NCBI GenBank assembly: GCA_964016985.1
Contig: OZ024831.1
Location: forward strand, 27,571,631 to 27,635,630
Direction: 5' to 3'
Source: Anodontia alba
Lineage: Eukaryota > Mollusca > Bivalvia > Lucinida > Lucinidae
DNA length: 64,000 bases
A model generated the notes under the pieces. It saw only the letters and a list, made by a program, of their open reading frames with translations. It was not told the DNA's origin and did not search any database. The position numbers were made by a program, and so were the translations under genes. This document shows, one piece after another, positions 1-11,224 of the stretch (positions are counted from its first letter, which is position 1; each line of letters opens with the position of its first letter).

Positions 1-25
1 ATTAGCTCACTAAGGACTTTTTGTA

Positions 26-63
26 TTTGCCGGGATCACCGTTGTGTGACGATCCCGGCAAAT
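26..63. repeat. short hairpin, TTGCCGGGATC arms
   Basis: TTGCCGGGATC is followed by a 13-base spacer and its complement GATCCCGGCAA. It lies beside a TA-rich run and may be the core of a truncated MITE. No terminal repeats are visible. Confidence 0.4.
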
Positions 64-563
64 ATATATATATAAAAAATCTTATAACAAACTGGGTTAT
101 AAACAGATTAATGTCTTTTTTTATTTTCATTTCAATCAAGAAATTACATAAAGCTTAATAAAAGCAAACATTAAAGAATCACATTATTTTTCTTTTTACC
201 TGTTACATTGAACATTTATTAAACTTTAGTATACCCTTGTCCCATATCTCTATGTAAACATGAACAAAATATGCTCCGGTACTTAGACGTTTACGTCTAA
301 ATATTTTGTCTTGTCTTAATATTACATACAATCGAGGATTCCCCGTCTGAGCCTAACTGACTCTAATATATTGAAGGATATTTGTTCCTAAGAGCTAGAA
401 GAGGTCAGCCAAGAGCCAGGCTAATGTCATTTGATGGCATGTGTCTGGACTGACAATTAAATGAGAACTTCTATATAAGAAATTTCCCCCGTAATATTGT
501 AAAAAAACAACAACAAAAAAAACAACCTTAAAACAGCACAAAATGAAAAACAATAATTTTATA

Positions 564-596
<33 letters not shown>
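564..596. repeat. (TAA)n microsatellite
   Basis: An uninterrupted run of about 11 ATA/TAA units. The tyrosine-rich open frame on the minus strand here is only this repeat read as codons. Confidence 0.9.
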
Positions 597-598
<2 letters not shown>

Positions 599-847
599 GT
601 AATAATAGTATGTTAATCGTTCAGCAAATTGTTTTAACTTTTCAGATTTTAGAACTTTCAGTTTGTTTGTATTGATAATATCATTTTTGTCCTTCATATA
701 TATGTCTGAACGTCCTCGATAACCAAATAATAACGTGCCTTTCTCCGTTTTATTACGGCTTACAGAGCTTACAGAGCTCTAGATGAGAGGGAAGTCCAAA
801 TGAATACTTTTCTTATTTCTCCACGAAAAATATATTTCAAGTAGTAT

Positions 848-1023
848 CATGAAAACATACCTTTATAATTTTGCCCCCTTAAACCCCACTTTTATATAAT
901 AAAACTGGGGTTAACAGAGGTATACATTATTTTTTTTTATTTCTGCTCAAAAACATAGATTGTGGGTACTTGTTAGAACCGCCTCGGCGAGTACCCACAA
1001 TCTATGTTTTGAGCAGGAATATG

Positions 1024-1061
<38 letters not shown>

Positions 1062-1138
1062 GAATTTTTTTATCTGAAAGTGTTCCTATTTTGGTTGTAA
1101 AATGTTCAATATATTTGAATAGGCGTGTTTTCGAAATG
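848..1138 (-). mobile_element. Family A MITE, A-run expanded
   Basis: Starts CATGAAAACATACC and ends GGCGTGTTTTCGAAATG. It holds the GGGGTT / AACCCC arm and the central hairpin around TAGATTGTGGGTACT. The hairpin has lost part of one arm at GCCTCGGCGA. An A tract of more than 30 bases (about 1025-1058) replaces the short A run of other copies, so the tract grew inside the element. Confidence 0.8.
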
Positions 1139-1532
1139 GGTTTGTTTTATTTTTACCCACCACATCTTTTTATGGAGAAATAGAACAAAAGCAACATTTA
1201 TCCGCATATCCGTCTTATTTAGAAGTTATACATGTACATGCCTCGGCACGTCTTTTTTTCATAGTTCGGGTAATAAGGAAGATTTGTTAAAGACGCTTTA
1301 TTTCTGCAATAAAATTGTTGCTTTTGATATCAAACAAATCGAAAAGCTGATTTTAAAACAGAGAAAATGCTGAAAATCTGCTAAAAAATGCATATTCCCG
1401 CATAGCTCTAATATCCATTTATATTATTGTTGCAATGGGTAGGTAAGCATGCGGCACACATTGCAGGGACTTGTTAACATAATGTAAACCTAGAGGCGCT
1501 AAATAATGATATAAGAGATTACGTGAGAGCAC
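1139..1532. other. no feature seen
   Basis: Unique-looking AT-rich DNA between two MITEs. An 82-codon open frame covers part of it but overlaps the end of the upstream MITE and matches no family I know. Confidence 0.5.
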
Positions 1533-1730
1533 GTACCGACTGACACGTGCGTCCAACAAAGACTAATAACAGCCTGCGCATTCACGCAGTCTAATCAGAC
1601 TCTTCGTTGTCCGCATGAAGAAACTTTACATCATATGCTATCCGAATTGCGCCCAGTGAAGATTCTGATCAGACTGCGCGAATGCGCAGGCTGATCTGAA
1701 TCTTCGCTGGGCGCACATGTCCAAAGGTAC
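1533..1730. mobile_element. Family C MITE, full length
   Basis: Bounded by GTAC on both sides, with terminal repeats containing CACGTGCGTCCAAC and GGGCGCACATGTCC. It contains two hairpins in a row, each built on CTGATC / GATCAG around TGCGCA, separated by a spacer with CATGAAGAAACTTT. About 198 bp. The class of the parent transposon cannot be told from this copy. Confidence 0.75.
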
Positions 1731-2098
1731 CTTTTCGGACGTAGCGGCGCATGGTCAATGTTTTGGCCAGATTTTTCATAAAGTACTGCACACAATCCTT
1801 CATTTTTTGCATAACACGACATTTAAAGCCTATTCGGTTAAATATGTCTTATCAGAGGCAGGTCAAGACACGTTTTGATGTTATCTCGATAAAATTTTCA
1901 TACGACCGCTAATCTAAGAAATCCATTTTGAAAAGAAAGTTTTGAACAAGAGACGGGTATGTTTTAAAGTGGAATTTTGTAATTGCTATTTAACTTTTAT
2001 TGCTTCTACCTGTCATTCAAATCCAACAGCTGACGATAGCAAGATAACAGTGCTGATTTAAGCCGGGGGCCAATGATATGTGTCCCGACTTGAGAAAA

Positions 2099-2300
2099 TG
2101 TACATTTGACATGTGCGCCATGCGACAGCTCGGATCAGACTGCGCATCCGCGCAGTCTGATCCAAGCCGTCGCTTGGCACTCTGTGGGTAGATATTAATA
2201 CAAGGCTTCTTAATGCGGATAAATAAAATTTCTGATCAGACTGCGTGGCTGCACAGGCTGATCTCTTGGCTGGACACACATGTGTGGAAGTATATTTTCT
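2099..2300. mobile_element. Family C MITE, diverged
   Basis: TGTACATTTGACATGTGCGCC opens the element and GGACACACATGTGTGGAAG closes it. The first hairpin around TCAGACTGCGCATCC is nearly perfect and the second (about 2235-2265) has decayed. Confidence 0.65.
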
Positions 2301-2840
2301 TATGTTACTGGTCAAGTGTGTCTCGACAAATAATGCTTAGATCTAACTGCTCATCCACGTAGTCCGATCAACCATTCAACTTTCGGAAACCACTGTGTAC
2401 ATTATATATTAATGTGGATAGCTAGCCATAAAAGCCCTGACCTGATTGCGCGTATGCAGAGGCTTATTTCGCATATGTCATAAGGCGCCTTGTCCTGGTA
2501 CCCGGCTTAATTCGTGCTCTGAAATAGGTAACTGAAAGCCGCCATAAATTTCAAAGCCTGCGGGCATACCTGCTACGTTTAAATCAAGTATAACACAGGG
2601 TTTCTCTATTCGAGCGATTCCTGTGAAACTTTTCTGACGGATTTAAACCAATACATCATATTTAAGGATGCTAGGGTGGGTGATTTATTATGGGTGGTCG
2701 GGAGCCTTGCATAACTGTTTTTGTCAAGGAAAATTTAGTTGCCACTTTTATGAACTATTATGAACTATTAAAGGCATATTTGCAGGTGTGCAAGACTACA
2801 TATGACTGAACAAGGATGCATTTTGATCCTTCAGTGTTGT

Positions 2841-3035
2841 TTAACCCTCTCGCACCTGAGATTATGAAATGGACTATTCCATTTAATTTGGATACATTCA
2901 TTGTTGCAAATGAGGGTTTCAGTCAAAAATTAATAACAAAATGGCAATCAGTGTAAATCATGATGAGACGACTCATTACGAGCCGTCTCATCTGGATCTG
3001 TACTATTTGCAAATGGATCGGGATGAAAGGGTTAA
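2841..3035. mobile_element. Family B2 MITE (TTAA target)
   Basis: TTAACCCTCTCGCACCTGA opens and CGGGATGAAAGGGTTAA closes the element, so both ends are TTAA followed by CCCT. The core is a hairpin with GAGACGACTC / GAGCCGTCTC inside arms related to CAGTGTAAATC and GATCTGTACT. TTAA duplication with CCC-starting ends is typical of piggyBac-type non-autonomous elements. The assignment is by ends only. Confidence 0.75.
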
Positions 3036-3059
3036 AATCATTAACTATAGCAGAGTATC

Positions 3060-3328
3060 ATTAGGAAAACACGCCTATTCAAATATATAGAAAATTTCGA
3101 CTCCAAAAACTGAAACTTTACAGATAAAAAACTGATATATTTTTTATATTTCTGCTCAAAACATAGATTGTGGTACTCGTTAGAGAGGCGGTTCTAACGA
3201 GTACCCACAAACTAAATGTTTTAGTAAAAATAAGAAAAAAAAAATTAATACCCCTGTAATTCCCAGTTTTACTATATGAAAGTGGGGTTTAAGGGGGGTC
3301 AAATTTATATAGGCATGTTTTCGTGATG
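3060..3328 (+). mobile_element. Family A MITE
   Basis: Starts ATTAGGAAAACACGCC and ends GCATGTTTTCGTGATG. The tip of the central hairpin is altered (TTAGAGAGGCGG), leaving an asymmetric stem. The CCCAGTTTTACTATATGAAAG segment before the right end is intact. Confidence 0.85.
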
Positions 3329-3400
3329 TGTTCAAATTCCACATCAGCACGATTTGATTTTGTATATACTTTGTGTGTTTATGGCTGAATGTCACTTTGA

Positions 3401-3401
<1 letters not shown>

Positions 3402-3473
<72 letters not shown>
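3402..3473. repeat. (TG)36 microsatellite
   Basis: Pure TG run of 72 bases starting about 70 bases after a family A copy. The Cys-Val open frame here is the repeat. Confidence 0.95.
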
Positions 3474-3475
<2 letters not shown>

Positions 3476-3608
3476 CAGTTACATAAAGAATGGATACGGG
3501 TAAGAATATTTAAAAGAAATTCGGAAGCACCAAAGCAAGTTACATTATGTTTATTCCTTGACTGCTTTCAGTCAGAAATTCATTATTAAGACTTGAAATT
3601 CGTATTGC

Positions 3609-3612
3609 AAAA

Positions 3613-3657
<45 letters not shown>

Positions 3658-3658
3658 A
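3609..3658. repeat. A-rich run
   Basis: About 45 A residues broken by one T and one G, then a CAA run. No retroposon body is recognisable immediately upstream. Confidence 0.85.
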
Positions 3659-4509
3659 CAACAACAAAGAAATGAGCTAAGTACCACACGCATCGCTATA
3701 AATTTTAGAGCAAGAACATGCTTCTTTAATCATTTTAGCCCCGACCTTCACCAACCCTGCCTTCACCAACCCTATTCATACATGGCCTCAACTTGTCACG
3801 ATAAAAACATTTTTACGTATATGCGAACTGTGCATGTCCCAAATATACTGCGCATGCCCGGGCATTCAAGTCATTCACAAAACTCGCGGCTTCAAATACA
3901 AAAAAAAAAAAAAAAAAAAAAGAATAGATCTGCGTATAATTCGACTAGAGTGAGCGCGCATATGCAGTATCCGGAATGCGCAGGCGCAGGTCGCCTTTTC
4001 CACATGTAGATTTTCTGCAGAACATGTGCACCATGTTTTATTTTCCCTCTTGTCTGAGAACTCTTGCAAAATCGCCAAGGCTATCGTAAAAAGAACCATG
4101 TGACCCATAAAAATGTTCCAAACGCTTAACGTTATTACATCCTAGGAACATAAAATGCTTGCAAGCAAATATTAGGTCCAAACAGTATCTGATCTGTATG
4201 CAAAGTGGCTTTTTATTTGATAAATTGAGGATTAAGGATTTTCTTTCTTAAATTTTCGATTATTTTATTCGATTTCATTGCAGCAGGAAATAAAATCGAG
4301 ATGGGGTATGTTTCTATCTTTTACATATTTACCACCCAGTACATGATGGTCGATATTACTTGTTCCAGTTTTTTTTTCCCTGAAAATATATCAATAGGGT
4401 TTGACTTTAAATGCTTCAGTGAATGCTAAAAAATCGCTTCTAGAATCTGTACGTTGAATGGTTCTGTCACTAGATTCAACCATGGGTTTTAGTAGAATCG
4501 ATACATGTT

Positions 4510-4728
4510 CAGGGAAGGCAACACTGACAAATTGATTTTATCCCCTTCTGAGAAGGGGTCTACTCTAAAATGAAAGAATTTAGTCACAAGGGGTAGTAAA
4601 TTCATTCCTCTTAGAGTAAATCAGTTTTCAGAAGAGGTTTCCTGTGCACGAAAGCAAAAAGGACGTCATAAAATTTGTCCCCCTTGTCAAAAACGGCAGG
4701 AAACCTTCCGAGTGTATCCAGTCCCCTA
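4510..4728 (+). mobile_element. Family E MITE
   Basis: Contains GAGAAGGGGTCTACTCTAAA and the complementary TTAGAGTAA...CAGAAGAGG arm, around a decayed GAAAGAATTTAGTCAC core. It is followed by the family's usual 3' part with GTGCACGAAAGCAAAAAGG and a tail near GAGTGTATCCAGTC. About 220 bp and moderately diverged. Confidence 0.65.
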
Positions 4729-4751
4729 AGCTGTTTGACGTTTTTACGTGT

Positions 4752-5060
4752 AGCCGGCCTCGGTGGCTCAGTTTGATGCGAGTCCGACTGGTGATCAGGA
4801 GGTTGCGGGCTCGACCCCGCCGAGTCGGCAACATTCTTTCGTGGAGATTTCAATTGTTGATTACCTCTGTGATCATAAAAATATTTTCTACGGTCATTCT
4901 CTTCCTTCTGCTGATTCAGGAAGGGCAGTTGTCAGTTTCTGGCGATAGAATGTGCACAATACTGGTTAACCGCTTTTGAGGACTAAGCCTGCCCAGTAAA
5001 AGTGTGGTAAAGTAAACTGACCGCGCTCGACATGACCTCATTGGGTTGACTTGGCCGGGC
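4752..5060 (+). mobile_element. tRNA-derived SINE
   Basis: The head resembles a tRNA gene. GGTGGCTCAGTTTGATGCG serves as a box-A-like stretch and GCGGGCTCGACCCCGCC as a box-B-like stretch, about 40 bases apart as in tRNA-derived pol III promoters. A body of over 200 bases follows, with AGTTTCTGGCGATAGAATG and AAGTGTGGTAAAGTAAACTG. The 3' limit is uncertain. The mismatched acceptor stem argues against a functional tRNA. Confidence 0.6.
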
Positions 5061-5419
5061 CGTAAGTACTCAAAACAAACATGTAGAAAACCTGTGCAGA
5101 AGAGACCACTAAGCATAAAGTGACAGACTAAGTTTTACACAAATTGTTGACAACAATCATACTTTTTTTTCCCATTAGTTTTTGTTTCCACAGAACATTC
5201 CATTTTTTTTTTCGATTTTATCCTCCCCGCAAAATAAATAAATAAATAACAACCTGAAAAATGTGTCTTGGCCTAGCGACAACTCAGATCGCCCTGTGCA
5301 CCGGCGCAAAGTTCAGGTCAGCAAGTACAACCGCGCAGTCTTGTCGCAGACGAAGAAACTTTGGATCATCGGCTATGTATCCAAAGAGCACTCGAGCACT
5401 CAGCGAAGACTGGTGACAC

Positions 5420-5785
5420 TACAGTATAACCTCAATGGCTCGAACCCGGATGGCTCGTTTACCGTGGATGATTCGAACTCGTTTTTCAGTCCCTACAAAA
5501 TCCTTCCAATAGCTCAAGAAAACAAATATTTAGGGGTTCTTTTTCTTATTTTATCATGGAATTGTTTGTTGTGTGTACTCATTAGACTCGCCTCATCGAG
5601 GCGATTCTAATGAGTTCACTCAACATACAGTTATTGTGTAGAAAATCGAAAAAAAAATTCCCTAAATTATCGCTATTTGCTTCCTGACCTCGCACCATGA
5701 TTAACCCTCAGTGGCTCGAACTACCAATGTCTCGAACAATTTTCTGTGGTCCTAAAGATGTTCGAGCCATTGAAGTTAGACTGTA
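5420..5785 (+). mobile_element. Family L MITE (TA target)
   Basis: TA + CAGTATAACCTCAATGGCTCG at the left and CGAGCCATTGAAGTTAGACTG + TA at the right give a terminal inverted repeat of about 26 bp with TA duplication, as in Tc1/mariner-class elements. The core near 5575-5628 is a hairpin with ACTCATTAGACTCGCCTC, closely similar to the family A core. A second copy lies at 63,550, on the other strand. Confidence 0.7.
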
Positions 5786-5799
5786 TTTGGAAATACAGC

Positions 5800-5990
5800 T
5801 GGATCTTAGTCTTCGCTGGGCGGACCTTTCATTAGGGGCTGATAATGGATATAATCTAGACATTTAAATAATAACAATGATACACGTATTAGCCATGCAG
5901 TAGTTTCATGTAAAAGTGGCCTGCGAAGACACTGATTAGACTGCTTGGATGCGCAGTCTGATCTGAGTCTTCGCTGTGCGCATAAACAAT
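5800..5990. mobile_element. Family C MITE, diverged
   Basis: The left part carries TCTTCGCTGGGCGGAC. The right part carries a hairpin around ACTGCTTGGATGCGCAGTC, flanked by GCGAAGACAC and GTCTTCGCTGTGCGC. The left hairpin is lost. It starts 15 bases after the family L element. Confidence 0.5.
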
Positions 5991-6186
5991 GTTTTAGGAA
6001 ATGATCTGCCACGTCTCATATGCATTTTTGTAAGTTAATGAAGCGTGCCAACTAGTGTCTGTTTCCCTAGCAAATCGTGCTTTGTGACTAACTTTGGCTT
6101 TTGGTGGTTTTCATACAAAATAAAACATGTTGACCACCAACAAGAACATTATTAACAGCGCCGCATGAATACGATGCCGACATCAC

Positions 6187-6274
6187 GTATGTATGTATGT
6201 ATGTATGTATGTATGTATGTATGTATGTATGTATGTATGTATGTATGTATGTATGTATATATGTATGTATGTAT
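6187..6274. repeat. (GTAT)n microsatellite
   Basis: About 22 GTAT units with one TATA interruption near 6257-6260. The Tyr-Ile-His-Thr open frame on the minus strand is the repeat. Confidence 0.95.
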
Positions 6275-7044
6275 TTGTACACATACCCTTTTAAGCGCAC
6301 AGGCAAGCAGTTAAGTCTTCAGATTATCGTCACTGTAAAATTACCCAGTTCTCCATAGAAGCATGTTGTAGTATTCAATAGAGTGGCCTCAATTGTCCTC
6401 GAGTCTACAACGTACGTTTTCATAAAAATATTCAGGAAAAAAATACCGCATAACATTTTTACTTTGATATTTCCTTCCTGAAGCCCTCTATTTTCTTTTA
6501 AGTGTGCCTTTATTATATAAGGCGGATATTTTGATACAAGTCTTTTTCCAGTAATTGTGAAGGAAAACCCTTAAAGCGCACAGTGTGGTCGTTAAGTAGA
6601 ATACGGTATGTATCTTCACATGCTTGCTACAATAATACATTTCTCACAACCTCTACATTGTTTATAATTAAAAGCAATTATCTCTTATCTTGAGATTTGT
6701 CCTAAAAGCTGATCATAATTGGGGCTGATCTATCTCGACTTCTTGTTAGGAATTTACCAAATGACCAAAACAGTCTTTAAAATGCCATTCTGATGAGACT
6801 AAGCCATGCTTTAATGACCAGTGTAAGAAGTGTTACGTCTTTTATTAGCACCCATGGCCCGACATTAACCGAAACGGACGAAAAGCCTCGGGTAAAATAG
6901 CCGGTTTTACTGCCAAGGGATTTAATTTGTATAATTTTGTCATCACAGTTAATGATTGCGTTGATATGTTCCCACAGCTTTGGTGTCCAGAAATGGCCAC
7001 GTCTACATCAGTTAAAAGAAGAAAATGAGTCACAGCGTCCGAAA
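6275..7044. other. no gene or repeat recognised
   Basis: Mixed-composition DNA with no open frame above 75 codons, no strong hairpin and no match to the families found elsewhere in the window. Confidence 0.5.
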
Positions 7045-7246
7045 AAAGACCTTTAGACATGTGCGGCCAGCGAATTTTCAGATCAGCCTGCGCATTCGCG
7101 CAGTCTGATCAGAATATTCACTAAGCGCATTTTGGCTAGCCAAGGATGCAAATTTTCTTCACGTAGTCAACGAAGATTCCGATCAAATCCGATGGATGCG
7201 CAGGCTGATTTCAGTCTTCGTTTGGGCGCACATGTCAGAAAGTACA
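7045..7246. mobile_element. Family C MITE, full length
   Basis: Starts with TTTAGACATGTGCGGCCAGC and ends with GCGCACATGTCAGAAAGTAC. The first hairpin around CCTGCGCATTCGCGCAG is nearly perfect. The spacer contains AGCCAAGGATGCAAATTTTC, which also occurs (as its complement) in the copy at 52,818, so the two are mutually inverted. Confidence 0.75.
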
Positions 7247-7330
7247 CTTCTCACCATGAGGCCCGAATATTATTCTTTGTTAACAATATCTAATAAGGGT
7301 TTGGTATAGAAATTTGTGTTTAAGAGCGAG

Positions 7331-7333
<3 letters not shown>

Positions 7334-7387
<54 letters not shown>
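7334..7387. repeat. (GA)27 microsatellite
   Basis: Pure GA run. It is read as an Arg-Glu repeat in one frame, which is not a protein signal. Confidence 0.95.
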
Positions 7388-7389
<2 letters not shown>

Positions 7390-7785
7390 AGTGTAACTGG
7401 TTTCAGCTAATTTTTCGCATACATACACTGACAATAAAAGAAAGTGCTAACAGCATCTTCAAAAAATTATTTCGGGTATATTGCAGTTGTATTCCTCAGT
7501 TAGAAAGCAACATTCTAAAAAGTCGCTAGCACAGTAAAAATTAACTTTAATAATCACAAGCCGTTATCATCACAGCCTCAGAAGGAAGCAACGTTAGAAA
7601 CTGTCAGTCACAGTCACCATAACACCACCTCCACTTGGTCTGCCTGCACATTCGACGCCATACTCATTCTATCCGTCCGCCCTGTTGAAGCAAACAGGTG
7701 AGTCATGGCTGAACATAACTGCCCTTCACTGGTTTTTGCGTGCATCAGAGATAAGTGCTGTTTCTAGTACTCAAATTTTGCAAAC

Positions 7786-8895
7786 CCTAGCATCGGAACG
7801 ATGTACGATTTATTTCGATATAGGAGGAAAGCCTGGACATATCTGTATATAAAACAACTGTATAGCAGATATGCATACATTGTATTTCGAGAGAACACTC
7901 GCATTTCTGTGGAGGCCAAATTGATACTTAACAATTTCTAAGTATACAAAACCTTGTGTATTCAGGTTAAATCATAAAAAAGAAAGAAAGAAAATGCTCA
8001 AAACAGAAAGCAGAATGTTCATTTTCTCATACGATTATGCAAACATGACGTCATTAGTGACATCCCGGTTTTTTTCCGCATTTAAGGGAAAGTAACCCAT
8101 TTTCCTGTCTTATACATTTTTTTTTTTTAAATTTTGTGTGCAAACTGTGATTCAAAAAAAAAAATTCTCCCGTTTCTTATAGCCTATATTAGAAGGTAAA
8201 CAGAAATGGATTAACACCAAAAAAAAAAAAAAGTTCGATTTTTCATCCAATATGGCCGCCACAATAAACCTATAAGAAAACGTTTAATTGCAAATTTTAT
8301 GATACCATTTTGAATGACGCATTTTAAATTGTACCAGACATCTTTCGGGCGTTCGTGCTTATGTTTTTTCAATAAAAAAAAATATTCCTACAGGATGCTG
8401 TATTGTACTTACGTAAGTCTTAAACATGTATGTTGAGGGGAATTGCCGCGTATTTCTTCATGTTCATAATTTCAAAACCCTTTGATGACGAACTATACTT
8501 TGTAAGAATGTATGAAGGCCAAACATAATATCTGACGTAGTTTCCGCAAACTAAAATGTTTATCAAAATTTCATAAAATACTCGCCGTTTTACAAAATGC
8601 GACAAGAATTTTAAACAATCAGTGCTAATTTATATTCAGACATCAACTGTACATATTAATTTATCGCGAGATGGGTGTATACTGGATCTATTTTACAAGT
8701 TAGTATATACATGTGTACTATACGCTTAACAGAACTTACAGTTGCTTGGCAAAACACTAAGCCAGTATCACGTAAAATGCATGCGTTTCTCCAAAATGGA
8801 ATTAGTTTCGCATTGCTTTACAGCGGTTTTGTATGAACCAATATCCCAAGTTTAATATATACAAAAATTCAGCCGTATATCTTTCCGATGCTAGG
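7786..8895. mobile_element. possible 1.1-kb inverted-repeat element
   Basis: CCTAGCATCGGAACGATGTAC at the left faces its complement at 8874-8895, with about 20 of 22 positions matching. The interior is AT-rich, has no open frame above 61 codons and contains A and T runs. No clear target-site duplication is visible. It could be a non-autonomous DNA transposon or a chance local inversion. There is only one copy in the window. Confidence 0.35.
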
Positions 8896-8923
8896 ATTAC
8901 GTTTTTAGCAAGGTACAGGAAGT

Positions 8924-8970
8924 GAGAAACCCGACTAGATATTGTTGACAATATCTAGCATGGTTTCTCT
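8924..8970. repeat. hairpin around GATATTGTTGACAATATC
   Basis: GAGAAACC, CTAGATATTGTTGACAATATCTAG and GGTTTCTC form an inner perfect stem with a partly paired outer stem. No terminal repeats are visible. Confidence 0.45.
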
Positions 8971-9890
8971 CAATATTGGCCTGGTACAGACGTCCTTTTG
9001 TCATCCCTGATTCACGTAGACGTTCACTAACTTTTACACTGTTTATTCTCGAGGCATGTCTGTCTGACATCTCTTGGCCGACACTGGTCGTTTACGCTGC
9101 CGATATATAGCATTTTGACATTGATCTAGCCTTTATAGGCCAACGTTCAAAATTCTGTAACTTGCAGACTGGACGACCATTTACATGCACGGTGTCTGGG
9201 CGAGGTAACTTAGTTAGAAATTGTAACTAGGCCCGTTTTAAGCCAAACCAGTAGTCCAGTAAAACTAATCCGGGTTTTCTGGCGCTGCCTCTATGTGACT
9301 CAGTTGCCTGGTAGCGTTAAAAATCTAGATACATATATCTAGCACCATTTTTTGTCGCATGGCTGAAACGTCGTGCTATCCCAGAATAGGACAATCCTAC
9401 ATGGGTTTCTATCATGCCTACGACTTGCTGAAGGTCATCTCGCACACAGAGTTCGCAGATGTGTGAAGACAGGGATTGTCGTCACGTGGGTCGCAGAAGT
9501 GGGCTGAGTCAATCGGAAAGGAATCTTCGATCATACTCGAAACGTGCGAATTCTGGTGTGATCTTCCTGTGCATCCATGCAATTTTATTAAGACCGTTGT
9601 TTTGTGTTTTTACATTAGATATTATCCTCTGACTCTGCAAGCGAACAGGACTGCTTTTATAAAGCCAATCACTCCCGAGAGGTTTTCAAAAAGTGTTTTG
9701 CATTTTCTGAACGATTATTGTAAAGCAGTCTCATGTGACCTCAAATTAGGGAATAGCCGTTATTCTCGTATACGGGAATTGATATTAATCGAATAACTTA
9801 TGTCAATAATTATTAATTTAATATAGAATCAAATATATGATATCAACGCAGTAAACATTCTCATATTTTTGGTACAAACAAGCATACATA
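8971..9890. other. no gene recognised
   Basis: A 106-codon open frame (9476-9796, plus) starts on a non-ATG codon. It has no recognisable domain, Cys/His pattern or signal peptide, so I leave it unannotated. No MITE ends were seen. Confidence 0.45.
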
Positions 9891-9914
9891 TTTTTTTTTT
9901 TTTTTTTTTTTTTT
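9891..9914. repeat. T24 run
   Basis: Simple poly-T tract with no adjacent retroposon structure. Confidence 0.9.
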
Positions 9915-10194
9915 ATTTTGCATAGGTCGCTATAATGGTTGTACCAAAAGACAGCTCGGGAATAGTTTAGGATATTCGCAACCGTTCGCTGAAAACTGCC
10001 CAACTGAACAGAAACTTTGCTTTTGTTTGCGAATAACCGCGACTTGCATGGGACACATGTTCTATTTTTCTTGTGACGTGTGCACCATTAGCTACGTCCT
10101 GTGCTGGGTATACTAAAACAGATAAATATAGACAAGGTAAAATCGCAAAACACAAATTTCCCAAAATATATTGGAAAAGGTTCGATTCATATAG

Positions 10195-10400
10195 ACCGTG
10201 CCAAACGAAAACGTTTCGGGCATATGAGGACAGCGAAGGCTCAATCCAGCCTGCGCATCGGCGCAGCCTGATCAGGCCCTTCACTGTCCGCTAAAAGAAT
10301 CGTTGGCTACTACAGAATGTATGAATGGTGAGCAAAGGCATGGATGATACATTTTGCACATGTTCGATGGAACTTTTTCGTTTGAAGCAGCCCATATGAA
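10195..10400 (+). mobile_element. Family C2 MITE
   Basis: Begins with GACCGTGCCAAACGAAAACG and holds one hairpin around CCTGCGCATCGGCGCAGCC with flanking GACAGCGAAGGC and CCTTCACTGTCCGC. It then continues with GAATGTATGAATGGTGAGCA to a right end near ACATGTTCGATGGAAC. It gives the unoccupied version of the site that is filled by family A at 39,940. Confidence 0.65.
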
Positions 10401-10558
10401 AAATAATAACACAAAACGCCATTTCATAAAAAAAGAGAACAAATTGAGAGAGCAGACAAACAAATATGTATTATAACGGCAATACAGTCTTGGAATGGAC
10501 AAATCGTTGAGAGGCTTATTTTCTGGATATTGTTTCACCTCCAGTATCTAGAGCAGAA

Positions 10559-10771
10559 TTAACCCTTTCATCCCCAAGTTTCTGAAGTGGACTCAGCCCT
10601 CTTTAAATCTGGGCAGAACCACTGTTCCAAATAGGGGTTTCAGTCAACATTCAACAAACAGAATGACAAACAGTGTAGATCCTGATGAGACGGCTCATAT
10701 GAGCCGTCTCATCAGGATCTATACTGTTTGCAAAAATATTTTTTTATGGTCTGCTGGGCTAAAAGTGTTAA
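10559..10771. mobile_element. Family B2 MITE (TTAA target)
   Basis: TTAACCCTTTCATCCCC starts the copy and TGCTGGGCTAAAAGTGTTAA ends it. The core hairpin GAGACGGCTCATATGAGCC is nearly perfect and sits within ACAGTGTAGATCC / GGATCTATACTGT arms. Only 10 bases separate its right TTAA from the family F copy that follows. Confidence 0.8.
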
Positions 10772-10781
10772 GTATACAACA

Positions 10782-10956
10782 TTAACCTTTACCACTTTAT
10801 GGACAAATTCAGCAGACGACAAGAATACTTTTTCTTACTTTTCACTGATTTTTCTTGCAAACTGGCCCTTGAAAGGTCAAAGCCTATTTGCTTGGAAAAG
10901 TACAAAAAGTGTTACAAGAAGTCGTCTGCTGAAATGTTTAACCAGCATCGCGTTAA
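10782..10956. mobile_element. Family F MITE (TTAA target)
   Basis: TTAACCTTTACCACT opens and CATCGCGTTAA closes the copy. CAGCAGACGACAAG on the left faces GTCGTCTGCTGAA on the right. The central stem of the family is largely lost here. Confidence 0.65.
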
Positions 10957-11224
10957 AATAATAAACTTCTAAAAATTACTGCCATATTTATCACTGGCTA
11001 TATTAAAAAAGAATTATTTCCCTTGCACTACCAAACACCAGTCGCACAGGTGTGCATATCTATTTGATCAACATCACTAGTTTATCGCTACTTTTTATGT
11101 TGTTCTTCTAAACGCCACACCGTAGAAGTAGTGAGAGATCCGACTATACATCACGCCCATCTGACACCCCACCATTGTAATTGTTACAAATCTATTGCAA
11201 AAATAAAAGCTAATTTGTGCTGCG

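Noticed and set aside
4752..4835. Functional tRNA gene
   Set aside because: The acceptor stem does not pair properly and the head is fused to a longer SINE body.
5263..5610. 115-codon plus frame as a gene
   Set aside because: Most of it lies inside the family L MITE and a decayed repeat fragment.
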